Source: MED-G105 sp038522945
Lineage (GTDB): Bacteria > Pseudomonadota > Alphaproteobacteria > Caulobacterales > Parvularculaceae
Length of the DNA stretch: 64,000 nt
NCBI GenBank assembly: GCA_038522945.1
Contig: JBCBJV010000018.1
Location: 1-64,000 of the forward strand
Direction: 5' to 3'
Under the pieces are notes generated by a model that saw nothing but the letters and a program-made list of their open reading frames with translations, made no database searches and had not been told where the DNA came from. The position numbers and the translations under genes were made by a program. Shown here one piece after another: positions 17,302-26,142 of this stretch (position 1 is its first letter; every line of letters starts with the position of its first letter).

Positions 17302-18621
17302 TCACCCCTCCTGTTCGGCGAGCACGACTGGATCAGCACTTGTGTGATCGTGAACGATCCGCCAAAGGCCATTGAAGCGACGCATAACAAGAGAGAACGA
17401 ACCTGTTGATGCGTCTGCATCCCGGTTGAGGCTATAACGCCCCACAACGATGGCAACATCCTGGTCTAGCATCTGAACGTCGAGGTTTTGGAAGGCAAGG
17501 TTGCCCATGCCCGCCCCATCTCCGTACCGGGAGCGATAGCGCTTCAGCGCTTTGGCGTAACCGCGGGTAACGTTTTCACCGGAAACAAGACGCAGGTCCG
17601 GGCTATCCCAATAGCCACTCATAAAGGCGAGAAGATTGCCCTCATTCCATGCGGCAGCTTGGGCATTTAGGACCGCCTTGATGAGGTCCTGCGAGGAGCG
17701 CGGCTTACTCACGGGTTTGTCGCGCATGGCCTCAAGCGGATTTTGCAACGCACTTTTCTCCGTAGACGGATTTGATGCCGAGACAGATGATGCATTTGGC
17801 CCGGTTGTGTTTGATTGGGGTGCGGATTGGTCCGCCATTACCAGGTTTTCCTCAGCAGGTACCGCACCGGTGAGCCTCCCCGTGGCAGGGGCAGTGTTAC
17901 GGATCTTCGTGGTTCGAGCTGGCGCGACAGGCCGCACAGATGTCAAATAGATCGGCGCATCAGTGGCTGGTTTTCTTTCAGACCCGCTGTTGGGTTCTAG
18001 CTCGGACTGGGGCTCGGACTGTGGCTCGGCTGAGGCGAGATCAACCGGTTCAGCGGGTGCTTCGCCGCGAATAATCGGTCGGGTTTGCGCTTCCTCATCT
18101 TGCGTTTCATCGGATGCCCCACTGGCCGCTTGGTCGGTCGCTTCCTCTTGAAGCTCCGCCGCCGTCGTTTCAGAAGGTGCGTCCTGGTCAACGACTTCCG
18201 GTGCAGGTGGCAACGCTGGCTGGTTCGCTTCCGCTTCGCGCAAAAGCGACGCGATCACGCCGCCGTCTTCAACATCGCACGAAAAACCGTCCGCCTGCAA
18301 ATTAGCAACCAGTTCGGCAATCTTGCCCGCGCAGAAATCTGCCTGATTGTTCGCATGATAGGGCGTGGTCACAGACCCGCCGCGCGTATACTTCAAATCG
18401 CAAGCAGCGCCGACGGTGCCGGGTGTCACCGCTTCCATAATCCGCTTGTCGGCGCCTTTGGTGCAAACGGTCTGACCGTCTACACCTTGCGCCAATACCG
18501 GGCTTGCAAGGCTCATGGCCAGCGCCATGGTTGCCACCGCGCAAGAGCCAACGAACCCGGCACGTTTAGAGGGGTCCGGTGCCACGGATTTCGACGATTG
18601 CAAACTATTTGTCTTCATCAT
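17302..18621 (-). CDS. secreted protein: Cys-containing N-terminal domain, long linker, SnoaL-like C-terminal domain
   Basis: The 439-residue protein has a signal peptide ending in SPVLAQG (about residue 46), a short domain with four cysteines (about 47-125), a 190-residue Pro/Glu/Ser/Ala-rich linker, and a C-terminal NTF2/SnoaL-like domain (about 320-435) with AAAWNEGNLLAFMSGYWDSPDLRLV and a terminal WRIVHDHTS. The C-terminal domain matches the DUF4440/SnoaL pattern of small ligand-binding or enzymatic barrels. The linker DNA has short direct repeats (GCTCGGACTG near 17999-18025). No partner gene is adjacent in the same direction. Function unknown. Confidence 0.78.
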   Translation of the reverse strand: MMKTNSLQSSKSVAPDPSKRAGFVGSCAVATMALAMSLASPVLAQGVDGQTVCTKGADKRIMEAVTPGTVGAACDLKYTRGGSVTTPYHANNQADFCAGKIAELVANLQADGFSCDVEDGGVIASLLREAEANQPALPPAPEVVDQDAPSETTAAELQEEATDQAASGASDETQDEEAQTRPIIRGEAPAEPVDLASAEPQSEPQSELEPNSGSERKPATDAPIYLTSVRPVAPARTTKIRNTAPATGRLTGAVPAEENLVMADQSAPQSNTTGPNASSVSASNPSTEKSALQNPLEAMRDKPVSKPRSSQDLIKAVLNAQAAAWNEGNLLAFMSGYWDSPDLRLVSGENVTRGYAKALKRYRSRYGDGAGMGNLAFQNLDVQMLDQDVAIVVGRYSLNRDADASTGSFSLVMRRFNGLWRIVHDHTSADPVVLAEQEG

Positions 18622-18909
18622 GAGCCCCTTAACTCCTCTGCTAGTGCCATCTTCCCAGCACGACCTGCATGGTCAACCGATGGCGAGGTCTGCGTCCGCG
18701 CTTCTTGTTGTCGCGTTGCGCGCCAACATGCGCCGGACGCCCGTTTCGATCTGTTTCCGACCACTCTTTCGGCGCTTAGGTAAAATCTTCTTTACGATTC
18801 GGAGCGCGAGCGCCTCTTTTTCCGAGCGTCTTAAGGAAGATTTAATCAAATCACCTGGTTTGCGCCACTTACCTGCGATTGGTCGCCATCAATCCAAGGG
18901 TGCATCGGC

Positions 18910-19458
18910 TCAGTTGACCCGATCCAGCACGAAAAAAGTGGCGTCGAACTCGTTCTTCTCGGACTTGTCTGCTTTTCCCTCAACCCGCTTATGCCAGTCG
19001 CCAGGATTGAATTCCGGAAAGTGAACATCTCCCTCTGGCACCGCGTCGACTTCAGTCAGATAAAGCCGGTCGGCCAAGGGCAAGGCCTGTTGATAGATCA
19101 TTGCGCCGCCGATGACGCAAACTTCTGCAACATTATCTTCCTTGGCAGCCAGTAAAGCCCGCTCGAGCGCTTCTTCAAGGGAATGCGCCACGACGACGTC
19201 GCCCGCCTTAAACTCCTTGTCACGGGTCACCACAATATTCAGCCGGCCCGGCAGCGCCTTCCCGATACTGATGAAGGTCTTGCGCCCCATGATGATCGGC
19301 TTGCCGAGCGTGACCTTTTTGAACCATTTCAGGTCATCGGAAATCCGCCAGGCGAGATCGCCATCCCGCCCAATCACCCCATTGCGCGCAACCGCCACGA
19401 CGAGGGCGACCTCGGCGCGCGGCTGGCCGCCCGCAGTCATTTGATCCGCCTCCATCAT
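18910..19458 (-). CDS. folA: dihydrofolate reductase
   Basis: NADPH-dependent reduction of dihydrofolate to tetrahydrofolate. The 182 residues contain VVAVARNGVIGRDGDLAW, the conserved active-site acid in ISDDLKWFK, GKPIIMGRKTF, and the NADPH motif CVIGGAMIYQQAL. The ATG overlaps the thyA stop by 4 bp (ATGA), so thyA and folA are translationally coupled. ThyA produces the dihydrofolate that FolA recycles. Confidence 0.96.
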   Translation of the reverse strand: MMEADQMTAGGQPRAEVALVVAVARNGVIGRDGDLAWRISDDLKWFKKVTLGKPIIMGRKTFISIGKALPGRLNIVVTRDKEFKAGDVVVAHSLEEALERALLAAKEDNVAEVCVIGGAMIYQQALPLADRLYLTEVDAVPEGDVHFPEFNPGDWHKRVEGKADKSEKNEFDATFFVLDRVN

Positions 19459-20249
19459 ACGGCAATCGGCGCCTTGATGGACGGATGCGCCTCATAGCCG
19501 ACAACCTTGATATCGTCATAGCGGAAATCAAAAACCGACCGGATGTCCGGGTTCAACTCCAGCTTCGGCAGCGGCAGGGGCTCGCGCTGCAACTGCAAAC
19601 GCGCCTGTTCAAAGTGGTTATGGTAGAGATGCGCATCCCCCAGCGTGTGCACAAAATCACCAACACCGAGATCAACCGATTGCGCGATCATCTGGGTCAG
19701 GAGCGCATAGGAGGCAATATTGAACGGCACCCCGAGAAATATATCCGCCGAGCGCTGATAAAGCTGACAGGAGAGCTTCCCATCGGCGACAAAAAACTGG
19801 AACAGGCAATGGCATGGCGGCAGCGCCATGTCCGCAATCTCAGCGGGGTTCCAGGCAGAGACAACCATGCGACGCGAGGCCGGATTGGTCTTGATCTCAT
19901 TGATCACCCCGGAAAGCTGGTCGACGGCGTCGCCCGAAGGCGTCGGCCAAGAGCGCCATTGCCGACCATAGACAGGCCCTAAGTCGCCGTTTTCATCGGC
20001 CCACTCGTCCCAGATCGTCACGCCATTGTCGTTCAGATATCTGATGTTTGTATCTCCGGCGATAAACCAGAGAAGTTCGTGCACGATCGATTTGATGTGA
20101 AGCTTCTTGGTCGTGACCAACGGAAAGCCGTCGCTCAAGTCGAAGCGCATTTGGTGTCCGAACACGGAGCGCGCACCCGTCCCGGTTCGGTCGCCGCGAT
20201 CATCGCCCGTTTCCAAAGCCCGCGCTAACAGATCCAGATATTGCTGCAT
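19455..20249 (-). CDS. thyA: thymidylate synthase
   Basis: Methylates dUMP to dTMP using methylenetetrahydrofolate. At 264 residues it has the length of the E. coli enzyme. The catalytic Cys146 lies in ALPPCHCLFQFF; the dUMP-binding RRMVVSAWNP and QRSADIFLGVPFNIASYALL are intact. First gene of thyA-folA. Confidence 0.97.
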   Translation of the reverse strand: MQQYLDLLARALETGDDRGDRTGTGARSVFGHQMRFDLSDGFPLVTTKKLHIKSIVHELLWFIAGDTNIRYLNDNGVTIWDEWADENGDLGPVYGRQWRSWPTPSGDAVDQLSGVINEIKTNPASRRMVVSAWNPAEIADMALPPCHCLFQFFVADGKLSCQLYQRSADIFLGVPFNIASYALLTQMIAQSVDLGVGDFVHTLGDAHLYHNHFEQARLQLQREPLPLPKLELNPDIRSVFDFRYDDIKVVGYEAHPSIKAPIAV

Positions 20250-20449
20250 GGCAAAACGTTTAACTCCTTACCGGTCCGGCCCGAAAATGGCCGTCCTTCC
20301 TCGCCACCGCCACCTCCTCGCAATTGGGCGGCATCCATCCTCAGCATGTCTTCTGAGTCGGGTCTGGCAAAAGCGGATTTCCTGCCGCACCCAAGAATGT
20401 GTATAGTGCGCTTCTGGGGGCAGATGCGCTATTTTTCGGGGGTTTTTCG

Positions 20450-21937
20450 GTGGAAACCAGCGCCATTGGGGAAAAATTAGCCGCTAGCGGGCGGGGCCTT
20501 GGGTCTATCGGCCTGATCGCAGGGCTTGTCACTTTCGCAAGCGTGCTCGGCCTCGGATGGGCGAGCGCCCAATCGACCATTCCCGTTGCCCTTGCTCCAT
20601 CTCTGGTCTCATCTCTTACCCCATCTCTGGCGGTTGGTGTCAGCGCCTTCTTTGTGAGCTGGGCCCTCATGGCCGAGCGTGACTTTGCCCTTCGCCCGGC
20701 CCTGATCGCCCTGCCGATCGCCGGCATTTCAGCGGCCCTGTCTTACTGGGGGTCAGGTCAGGCTTCATCATTCATGACCCTTTGGCTTATGCTCGCGATA
20801 GGCGCGCTTGTGGCCCTCGCCGCTACGGTCGGCAAAACACTCTTGCAATTCGGTCGGCCTGTGAGCGCGACAGCCATGTTTTATCACAGCGTGAACTTGC
20901 CGGGCGTGATCATCCTGGCGAGCCTGATGGCAGGGCTTGGCTGCGTGCTTGGCATTGCCTCCGGCCAGATCGCGATGTCGTTTTCACCAAAACTGGCAGA
21001 CAAGGTGATCAAGGCCCCCTTTCTTTTGGAAGCGATGGTCGCAGGATTGGGCGTCAGCGCCATCGGCATGTCACGCGGCTCGACACAGGTGCTTAGCGCT
21101 TTCCGGTATGGTTTCATCACGCTTGGCCGGCTCGCCATGCCCGTTTTCGCAAGTGCGACGCTTATCATATTGATCATGGCGCTGACGGGTAAGGCGGGCG
21201 CGTTCACGTCACCTGCAATGCTTTACCTTGGGCTTGCCTTCGTCGGAATTTGTCTGGTGCAACTTGCGATCCAGAACGGCCAGGCCCAAGCGCCCGCCCT
21301 CTGGCTGAGGGCATCGACAGACATCGCGATCGCGACCTTGCCGATCCTTGCATTGCTCGCGATTGCCGCTCTAATGACCCGTATTTCCGTTTACGGACTA
21401 ACACCTGAACGCATCTTTGGATTTGCCGCCGCCGGAGGGGCGCTGGTCTTTGGCCTTGCAGGCCTTGTGGGGCTTTTCGGAGAAGCGCGTGGACGCCAGG
21501 AGACCTGGCTCGCGCCAGTTGCTGGCCTAACGCCCCTCGCGGCAAGCCTTGCGGTTCTCTTGCTGGTCGGCGCGATGAGCCCCCCGGCTGCGCCCCTCAC
21601 CCGTTCCGCGATAAGTCAACAAAAGCTCCTCGCGACGGGAAAGATCAGTGCCATGAAGTTTGACTATGGATATCTCGCAACCGACCTCGGCCCCGCCGGG
21701 CAGGCGGCTCTCGGACGGCTTGCGGATATCGAGCAATACCCCGATGCAGCGATCATCCGTACACGCGCGCAAACGATCCTGAACCAACAGGCAAAACTGA
21801 TAACTGACGAGGATCTGGATGCACCTTCGGCGGTATCGGGACTTGAGAGCGACGACCTTGAGCCGTCCGGCATTTTCGATTTGCCTCTCAATCCAAGCCA
21901 GAGCACAGAGGTCGCAGACGAAGACCGCGACGAGTAG
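20450..21937 (+). CDS. DUF4153-type multi-pass membrane protein
   Basis: A polytopic membrane protein with about ten hydrophobic helices followed by a soluble C-terminal tail. The segment ISQQKLLATGKISAMKFDYGYL after the last helix resembles the end of DUF4153 proteins as I recall them. The frame opens with GTG at 20399; a second in-frame GTG at 20450 follows a G-run seven bases upstream and leaves a conventional cytoplasmic N-terminus before the first helix, so it is preferred with low certainty. It is divergent from thyA. Function unknown. Confidence 0.7.
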   Translation: METSAIGEKLAASGRGLGSIGLIAGLVTFASVLGLGWASAQSTIPVALAPSLVSSLTPSLAVGVSAFFVSWALMAERDFALRPALIALPIAGISAALSYWGSGQASSFMTLWLMLAIGALVALAATVGKTLLQFGRPVSATAMFYHSVNLPGVIILASLMAGLGCVLGIASGQIAMSFSPKLADKVIKAPFLLEAMVAGLGVSAIGMSRGSTQVLSAFRYGFITLGRLAMPVFASATLIILIMALTGKAGAFTSPAMLYLGLAFVGICLVQLAIQNGQAQAPALWLRASTDIAIATLPILALLAIAALMTRISVYGLTPERIFGFAAAGGALVFGLAGLVGLFGEARGRQETWLAPVAGLTPLAASLAVLLLVGAMSPPAAPLTRSAISQQKLLATGKISAMKFDYGYLATDLGPAGQAALGRLADIEQYPDAAIIRTRAQTILNQQAKLITDEDLDAPSAVSGLESDDLEPSGIFDLPLNPSQSTEVADEDRDE

Positions 21938-21947
21938 GCTTTTCGCT

Positions 21948-22508
21948 TTATAGCCGGGCGTCCATGAACACCGCGTGGGCGATCTTCCAGACAGGTCCCG
22001 TCCCATCGCCGCTTTGCTTTGCCAGCACGAAATGCATATGCACACGGCGCAGGCGCTGCGTTTCCACATTCACGCCGCGCGGGCTATCGGTGTAAAAATG
22101 GACAACCGCCGCTTCGTTCCCGACGAAACGCAGCGAAACCAGTTCCATGTTCTCAATCTCAGCCTCAGAAGTCTCTGAGGCAAACCCCGGGAACATGCGC
22201 CCGCTGGTGAAGTCTTCCAGCGCCGCCGAGGTTCGGATGATCCGGGCAAAGGCATTGGTCCACTCCACATCATCGGTGTGCAGGGCCGCGAGCCTCCCCC
22301 CGTCCTCGCTGCGCCAGGCGGCCTTGAAGGCCTCGAGCAGATCATTGATTGCTGCTTCATCCTCGGGCGAAGGCGCCTCACCGAATACCTCATATGACGG
22401 CGTTGACCACCGCTCCTGAGCATGGGCCAATGGAGCGCTCGCCACCGCCAAAAAAATGGAAGGGGTGCAGACAGATTTTTTGAAGGTGGTGTTCCTGGTC
22501 GATAACAT
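21948..22508 (-). CDS. exported SnoaL/NTF2-like (SgcJ/EcaC-type) protein
   Basis: The 186-residue product carries a signal peptide ending in PLAHAQE (about residue 31) and an NTF2-like domain: AAINDLLEAFKAAWRSEDGGRLAALHTDDVEWTN..., written here only in part, is the hallmark helix and strand pair of SgcJ/EcaC-type proteins. The C-terminal strand ends VWKIAHAVFMDARL. It is convergent with the DUF4153 gene and divergent from the LytTR gene across 88 bp. Ligand or activity unknown. Confidence 0.75.
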   Translation of the reverse strand: MLSTRNTTFKKSVCTPSIFLAVASAPLAHAQERWSTPSYEVFGEAPSPEDEAAINDLLEAFKAAWRSEDGGRLAALHTDDVEWTNAFARIIRTSAALEDFTSGRMFPGFASETSEAEIENMELVSLRFVGNEAAVVHFYTDSPRGVNVETQRLRRVHMHFVLAKQSGDGTGPVWKIAHAVFMDARL

Positions 22509-22596
22509 GGGATGGGTTCTCCGCGCTAAGCTCTGCGTGTGATACGCTCATGCTCATACTGAGACGCAGCACGCCGTCAGGAGGAGACGTCGCGAA

Positions 22597-23415
22597 ATGT
22601 CGGAAAATGTCGTTAACCGTCCGGTTGCGGTGCTAACGGACCGTTTTCAAAAAACGGTCGAGACCGCTCCCTTCGCTATGGCCTATGTCGCCAGCGGGAT
22701 TATTCTGGTAATCCTGTTTTCGGCGGCCGGTGCCTACGACACTGACGAAATATCTTTCGGTCATCGGCTGGCAATGTGGTCGACAATCATCGCCCTGATG
22801 ATTGCCCAGACGGTCGGCGCATTCCGCACGCTGCCCGGCGAAAATTGGGTCCGCGTCTTGTCGACGCTAGGCGCCGTTACCATTGCGACCGCACTGGAAA
22901 TCCACGCCCTGAAGTTCACGCCCCTCGTGCCCCATGCGCCGGACCCGATCATTCCGTTTATTGCATTCGTTGCCCCCGCGGTGTTGCCCCTAAGCCTTGG
23001 CGTGATTGCGGCTGAAGTGCTAAGGGAACAGAAGAGCCAGAAAGTGGCATTGGCCGACAGCAAATCTGGCACTCGAATTGGCTCGCTATCTGGCCTGAGA
23101 CCCGAGACAGAAGTTGCCCATTTTTCCGCTTGGCCCCACGCGCCGATCTCGTCAGTCAAATCGGCGGATCACTATCTCGAAGTGACGATCGAAAGTGGCG
23201 AGACCCTTTTCGTCAGGGGCCGAATGAAAGACGCCATCCGCCGACTTGCCGAGGCGGACGGAATGCAAGTCCACCGTTCCTGGTGGGTGGCGCGAGAGGC
23301 CGTTGCCGAGATTAAAGCCCGCGGCCGCGACAAGTTTCTGATACTTCGTGATGGCCGCGAAATCCCGGTCGGCCGCTCGCGGATTGCGCCCCTGAAAGAC
23401 GCCGGTTGGATTTAG
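22597..23415 (+). CDS. membrane protein with C-terminal LytTR DNA-binding domain
   Basis: The 272-residue protein has about four membrane helices (roughly residues 27-47, 59-78, 88-107 and 120-142) and a C-terminal LytTR domain from about 175: ISSVKSADHYLEVTI, then MQVHRSWWVAREAV and GREIPVGRSR are its characteristic strands. It lacks a receiver domain, so it is a membrane-embedded one-component regulator rather than a response regulator. LytTR proteins bind direct repeats; the 88 bp between it and the SnoaL-like gene is the obvious place for such sites. Confidence 0.88.
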   Translation: MSENVVNRPVAVLTDRFQKTVETAPFAMAYVASGIILVILFSAAGAYDTDEISFGHRLAMWSTIIALMIAQTVGAFRTLPGENWVRVLSTLGAVTIATALEIHALKFTPLVPHAPDPIIPFIAFVAPAVLPLSLGVIAAEVLREQKSQKVALADSKSGTRIGSLSGLRPETEVAHFSAWPHAPISSVKSADHYLEVTIESGETLFVRGRMKDAIRRLAEADGMQVHRSWWVAREAVAEIKARGRDKFLILRDGREIPVGRSRIAPLKDAGWI

Positions 23416-23949
23416 ATTGCAGACGGGCCAAACAGGTAGATGGGTGAGATTGGCCCAAAGTCGACTTTCGACGTGCCGAACTGAATGTCTGAAGATTGGT
23501 TATAGTTTGCCATAGTTAGTGACCTAAATCGCCCTCAGATTTACGTCGTGAATATGTACTTTGGTAAAGGATACATCTCAGACTTGAATAATGGTAATGC
23601 TCCATTATGGCGCAACTCAGCACAAATTAAATGATTTCAGCTCTGGCATTGTTACTCATATTTTTTCAGTTTGACTTCGGCGTTGTGTTCTCACAACGCA
23701 TCAACCGCTTCGCAATAGACTTGGGGCATTAAACTATCTCCAATTGATGTATCTGCAGGAAGCATCAATGATAAAATTGTTGTTTAGCACGTATGTTACC
23801 GCAAGCATCCGCAAAACAGCCTAACGATGTATTAGCGCTCAAGGTCTGTTCATTTTGGAGTAGACATTGGAAAACCTCCTGGCAATCCCAATGCAGCTAT
23901 TGCTAATGCGTCTGCACGTTGTATAAATGGAGATCTGAGGGGGGTAATT
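23416..23949. other. AT-rich intergenic region
   Basis: About 530 bp, distinctly more AT-rich than its neighbours. It has a short hairpin GTTGTGTTCTCACAAC near 23683. Only tiny frames are present: an 18-codon frame at about 23768 with AGGAAG upstream, and a frame open from about 23836 that runs into the lipoprotein gene without a start codon. No RNA gene is recognised. Confidence 0.45.
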
Positions 23950-24096
23950 ATGAAGTTTCTTCCAAAAATCCGATTTTTACTCACTCTCTTTGCAAGCGTT
24001 GCATTGTATGGGTGTAGTGATCGCAGTTTTGATGTGAACCCTATTCTTTTCTGGGATAGCTCAGTCGCCACATGGGACAGTTTTGTCTGGGATTAA
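23950..24096 (+). CDS. 48-residue lipoprotein
   Basis: A very small gene: ATG at 23950 with GAGGGGGG six to eight bases upstream, stop TAA at 24094-24096. The product has a basic N-terminus, a hydrophobic core and a lipobox LYGC with the lipidated cysteine at residue 22, so the mature lipopeptide has only 27 residues, rich in Asp, Ser and Trp (three Trp in the last 14). The next gene starts 2 bp after its stop, indicating an operon. The signal and lipobox support a real gene; the role is unknown. Confidence 0.72.
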   Translation: MKFLPKIRFLLTLFASVALYGCSDRSFDVNPILFWDSSVATWDSFVWD

Positions 24097-24098
24097 AA

Positions 24099-24587
24099 AT
24101 GCTAAAACAAATTGTCATAGCGTTATGCGCTGGTAGTTCGCTGTACGTATCAGCCGGAGCTATGGCCCAAAGCGAAGTTTCGGTGCCGCATACTTTCACC
24201 GCCGGAACCCGCGCCATCGCCTCGCAGGTCAACGAGAATTTCAATGCCCTTGCCGACGCGAGCAATAGTCAAGCGGCAAGCATCGAGGAACTACAAGCTC
24301 AAACGACTGCCATACAAGAGGCATTAGACTCGCTCTTGGCAGCCGCCACGCAACCAAAAGAACAGATGGTGTGTACCAATTTTGTTAGCGAAAGTATTAC
24401 CTGGCCAGGCGCACCCGGCGCAACCACAACAAATGTCTGCGTTACCTCGTCAGAACCTTCCGTAACGTTCCGTGCGAGCCTAACTTCAATCTACCAAGAC
24501 GGTTGGCGGGTGATCACAGTGGGAGGATCTGATGGCAGCAGCCGCGCGGCGTTTGTGTTTGAGCGGCCGCTGACGACAACGGATTGA
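24099..24587 (+). CDS. exported protein of unknown function
   Basis: From the ATG at 24099 the product has 162 residues: a signal peptide ending in AGAMAQS, then FTAGTRAIASQVNENFNAL, a motif seen at the N-terminus of many exported proteins and phage-tail-like repeats, a predicted coiled coil (about 50-85) and a C-terminal domain with a Cys pair. It follows the small lipoprotein by 2 bp. The longer frame from 24072 overlaps the lipoprotein and is less likely. Function not inferred. Confidence 0.7.
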   Translation: MLKQIVIALCAGSSLYVSAGAMAQSEVSVPHTFTAGTRAIASQVNENFNALADASNSQAASIEELQAQTTAIQEALDSLLAAATQPKEQMVCTNFVSESITWPGAPGATTTNVCVTSSEPSVTFRASLTSIYQDGWRVITVGGSDGSSRAAFVFERPLTTTD

Positions 24588-25004
24588 TTGTCATATACCT
24601 AAAGGTGCCTGACTAAGGTTGCAAAGAAGTGATATTTGTTCGAGAGAACTGGCTTTTATTATACAGATCTTCCGTCCCGGTACAGCTGGACAGCCTTCAG
24701 CCCAATAGCCTGGCCGGAACGGCTGATGTGACGCGACGCTCCCTAAGGATGTCAAGCGGCGAAGACAGTAACCCATATTAACTGGTGTTTCCGGGTGGCC
24801 CAAAATGACATAACCGGACCTTACAGCTTGAGGCCGTCCCGGGGGGCCGCTGAAGGCTACGGCAATAATATCTCGCAAATCAGTCATTCGTAGATTTTGA
24901 AGAAATGTCAGCGTTTGGCGAGAGTCTGCCTTTGTCCGCTCGCACAGTTGAGGTAACACTTGTCCTATAGGACCAGGCTCGAACCAACCAAAACCCGAAA
25001 GCCC
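24588..25004. other. intergenic stretch, nothing supported
   Basis: A 122-codon minus-strand frame (24591-24959) crosses this region but has no ribosome site, domain or coding character I can recognise. No RNA or terminator is evident. Confidence 0.4.
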
Positions 25005-25244
25005 TCAGGCGTCTTCGGTCTCGCGGACAACGAGCTTGCGGGTCGGCCCGTGATAATCCTCAATCCCTTGAGCGATCGCGTAACAGGCAAGCCGCACCGA
25101 GCGCGGGATCTTCACCTTTTCCCCGTCGCGCTCGCCTTTTTCGTAATACTGGATCATCCGCCGCTTCAGCCCCAGCGCGTGAGCGGCATCTTTTTGCGAT
25201 AAGTGCATGGCTTTGCGCCATTTTTTGAAATCTGTGGGTTCCAT
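25005..25244 (-). CDS. small XRE-type helix-turn-helix protein
   Basis: From the ATG at 25244 the product has 79 residues consisting almost wholly of one helix-turn-helix: FKKWRKAMHLSQKDAAHALG, then KRRMIQYYEKGERDG, and a C-terminal helix LACYAIAQGIEDYHGP. Similar stand-alone proteins are widespread in Alphaproteobacteria. The frame opens further upstream, but the alignment of the domain supports 25244. It lies just upstream of, and divergent from, the ssrA locus. Target genes unknown. Confidence 0.8.
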   Translation of the reverse strand: MEPTDFKKWRKAMHLSQKDAAHALGLKRRMIQYYEKGERDGEKVKIPRSVRLACYAIAQGIEDYHGPTRKLVVRETEDA

Positions 25245-25348
25245 CTTTGACCCTGTCCCCTCAAACCCGAGCCCCGCCCGTTCGGCGGATCCGCGCATCC
25301 TCCCACCTGATGCTTGCTGCGCACTTAATGCATTACCGTAACAGGGAT

Positions 25349-25380
25349 TTGACAGTGGTGCGATTTTTTCGCGCGAAATT
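25349..25380 (+). promoter_or_regulatory. candidate ssrA promoter
   Basis: TTGACA at 25349-25354 is a perfect -35 box. A weak -10 (GAAATT-like) follows after a spacer of about 19 bases. Position and direction fit transcription of the downstream tmRNA gene. The -10 match is poor, so confidence is low. Confidence 0.4.
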
Positions 25381-25424
25381 CGACCTTTATGGCTTTGTTT
25401 TTAAAGGCTTCGCCCCTATCTTTG

Positions 25425-25735
25425 AGAGGTCGGCCTGACCGACTATGGCGATAAATACCCGTGTAATAAGCGGATCGGACCCGGGGGCGGTACCCGGCGG
25501 CTCCACCAGAGCGCGTTTGAGGCAACAGAAAGCGCATTGTGGCGGGGCCGAAATAGGATCGACGACTGTGTAAAGACGTGACGTGTTCGCTCGGTTTGCC
25601 TCCGTTATTTGGCTAAATTGAATAGTTGCAAATGACAACTACTCGGAAGAGTTTGCTCTCGCAGCGTAAGCAGCTGAGTAAATTCGCATTTAAAGCCCTA
25701 GCCTCTATCCAAGGCTAGGCGGGGCCCCCCGGCGC
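25425..25735 (+). ncRNA. ssrA: tmRNA, circularly permuted two-piece form
   Basis: Rescues stalled ribosomes and tags the nascent peptide. The acceptor piece comes first: a T-arm-like CCGGG/CCCGG stem at 25481-25497, acceptor strand CGGCTCC at 25498-25504 and encoded CCA at 25506-25508. The coding piece begins with GGGGCCG at 25544-25550, which pairs with the acceptor strand over 7 bp (one G-U). The resume codon GCA at 25628 opens the tag reading frame ANDNYSEEFALAA, stop TAA at 25667-25669, close to the Caulobacter tag. A stable hairpin (25697-25719) ends the coding piece. The permuted order is the alphaproteobacterial form. Outer ends are approximate. Confidence 0.93.
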
Positions 25736-26060
25736 CTGGCAACAGAAGCCGGGGACTAATTCTTCGGTTGTGTGTTTTTCGAACGGTCGGGTCAGCGCTC
25801 CCGTCAAAGGCGCCGATCCTTAAGGAAAGCCGCCATCCGGCGCCCTTTCTTGTTTTGCCGCCATTCGGCGGCCTTTCTTGTTTTGCCGCCATCCGGCGGC
25901 GGGCCTGGCAACAGAAGCCGGGGACTAATTCTTCGGTTGTGGGTTTTTCGAACAGTCGGGTCAGCGCTCCCGTCAAAGACGCCGAGTCTTAGGTAAAGCC
26001 GCCATCCGGCGCCCTTTCTTGTTTTGCCGCCATTCGGCGGCGCGCATGGCAACAGAAGCC
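25735..26060 (+). repeat. tandem repeat array downstream of ssrA
   Basis: A unit starting CCTGGCAACAGAAGCCGGGG begins at 25735 and again at 25904 (period 169), and a partial third copy begins at 26045 (period 141). The 28-bp difference is an internal duplication: the 28-bp module GCCGCCATYCGG...CTTTCTTGTTTT occurs 2.3 times in copy one and 1.5 times in copy two. Both strands stay open through the array because the periods suit several frames, but no gene is supported. Confidence 0.85.
25857..25884 (+). terminator. intrinsic terminator for ssrA
   Basis: Perfect 6-bp stem GCCGCC (25857-25862) and GGCGGC (25867-25872) with loop ATTC, followed by CTTTCTTGTTTT. Related hairpins with the same loop occur at 25829-25844, 25885-25900, 25998-26013 and 26026-26041, some followed by the same T-rich tract. 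Confidence 0.75.
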
Positions 26061-26142
26061 GGCGAGCGGCTTGGCCAATGACACTGGCATCGAGGCCCAA
26101 GTGTGCTAGACCACCGCTTTAGCTGGCAAAGGCTTTAGTCCC

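Noticed and set aside
24591..24959. 122-codon minus-strand frame
   Set aside because: No ribosome site, no domain, and composition unlike neighbouring genes.
25387..25638. Minus-strand 83-codon frame over ssrA
   Set aside because: It is the antisense translation of the tmRNA acceptor piece, a known source of false genes.
25735..26060. CRISPR array
   Set aside because: The 28-bp modules are contiguous tandem copies without unique spacers, and no cas genes are near.
25698..26100. Protein-coding frames across the tandem repeats on both strands
   Set aside because: They arise from repeat periodicity, lack ribosome sites and overlap the tmRNA hairpins and terminators.
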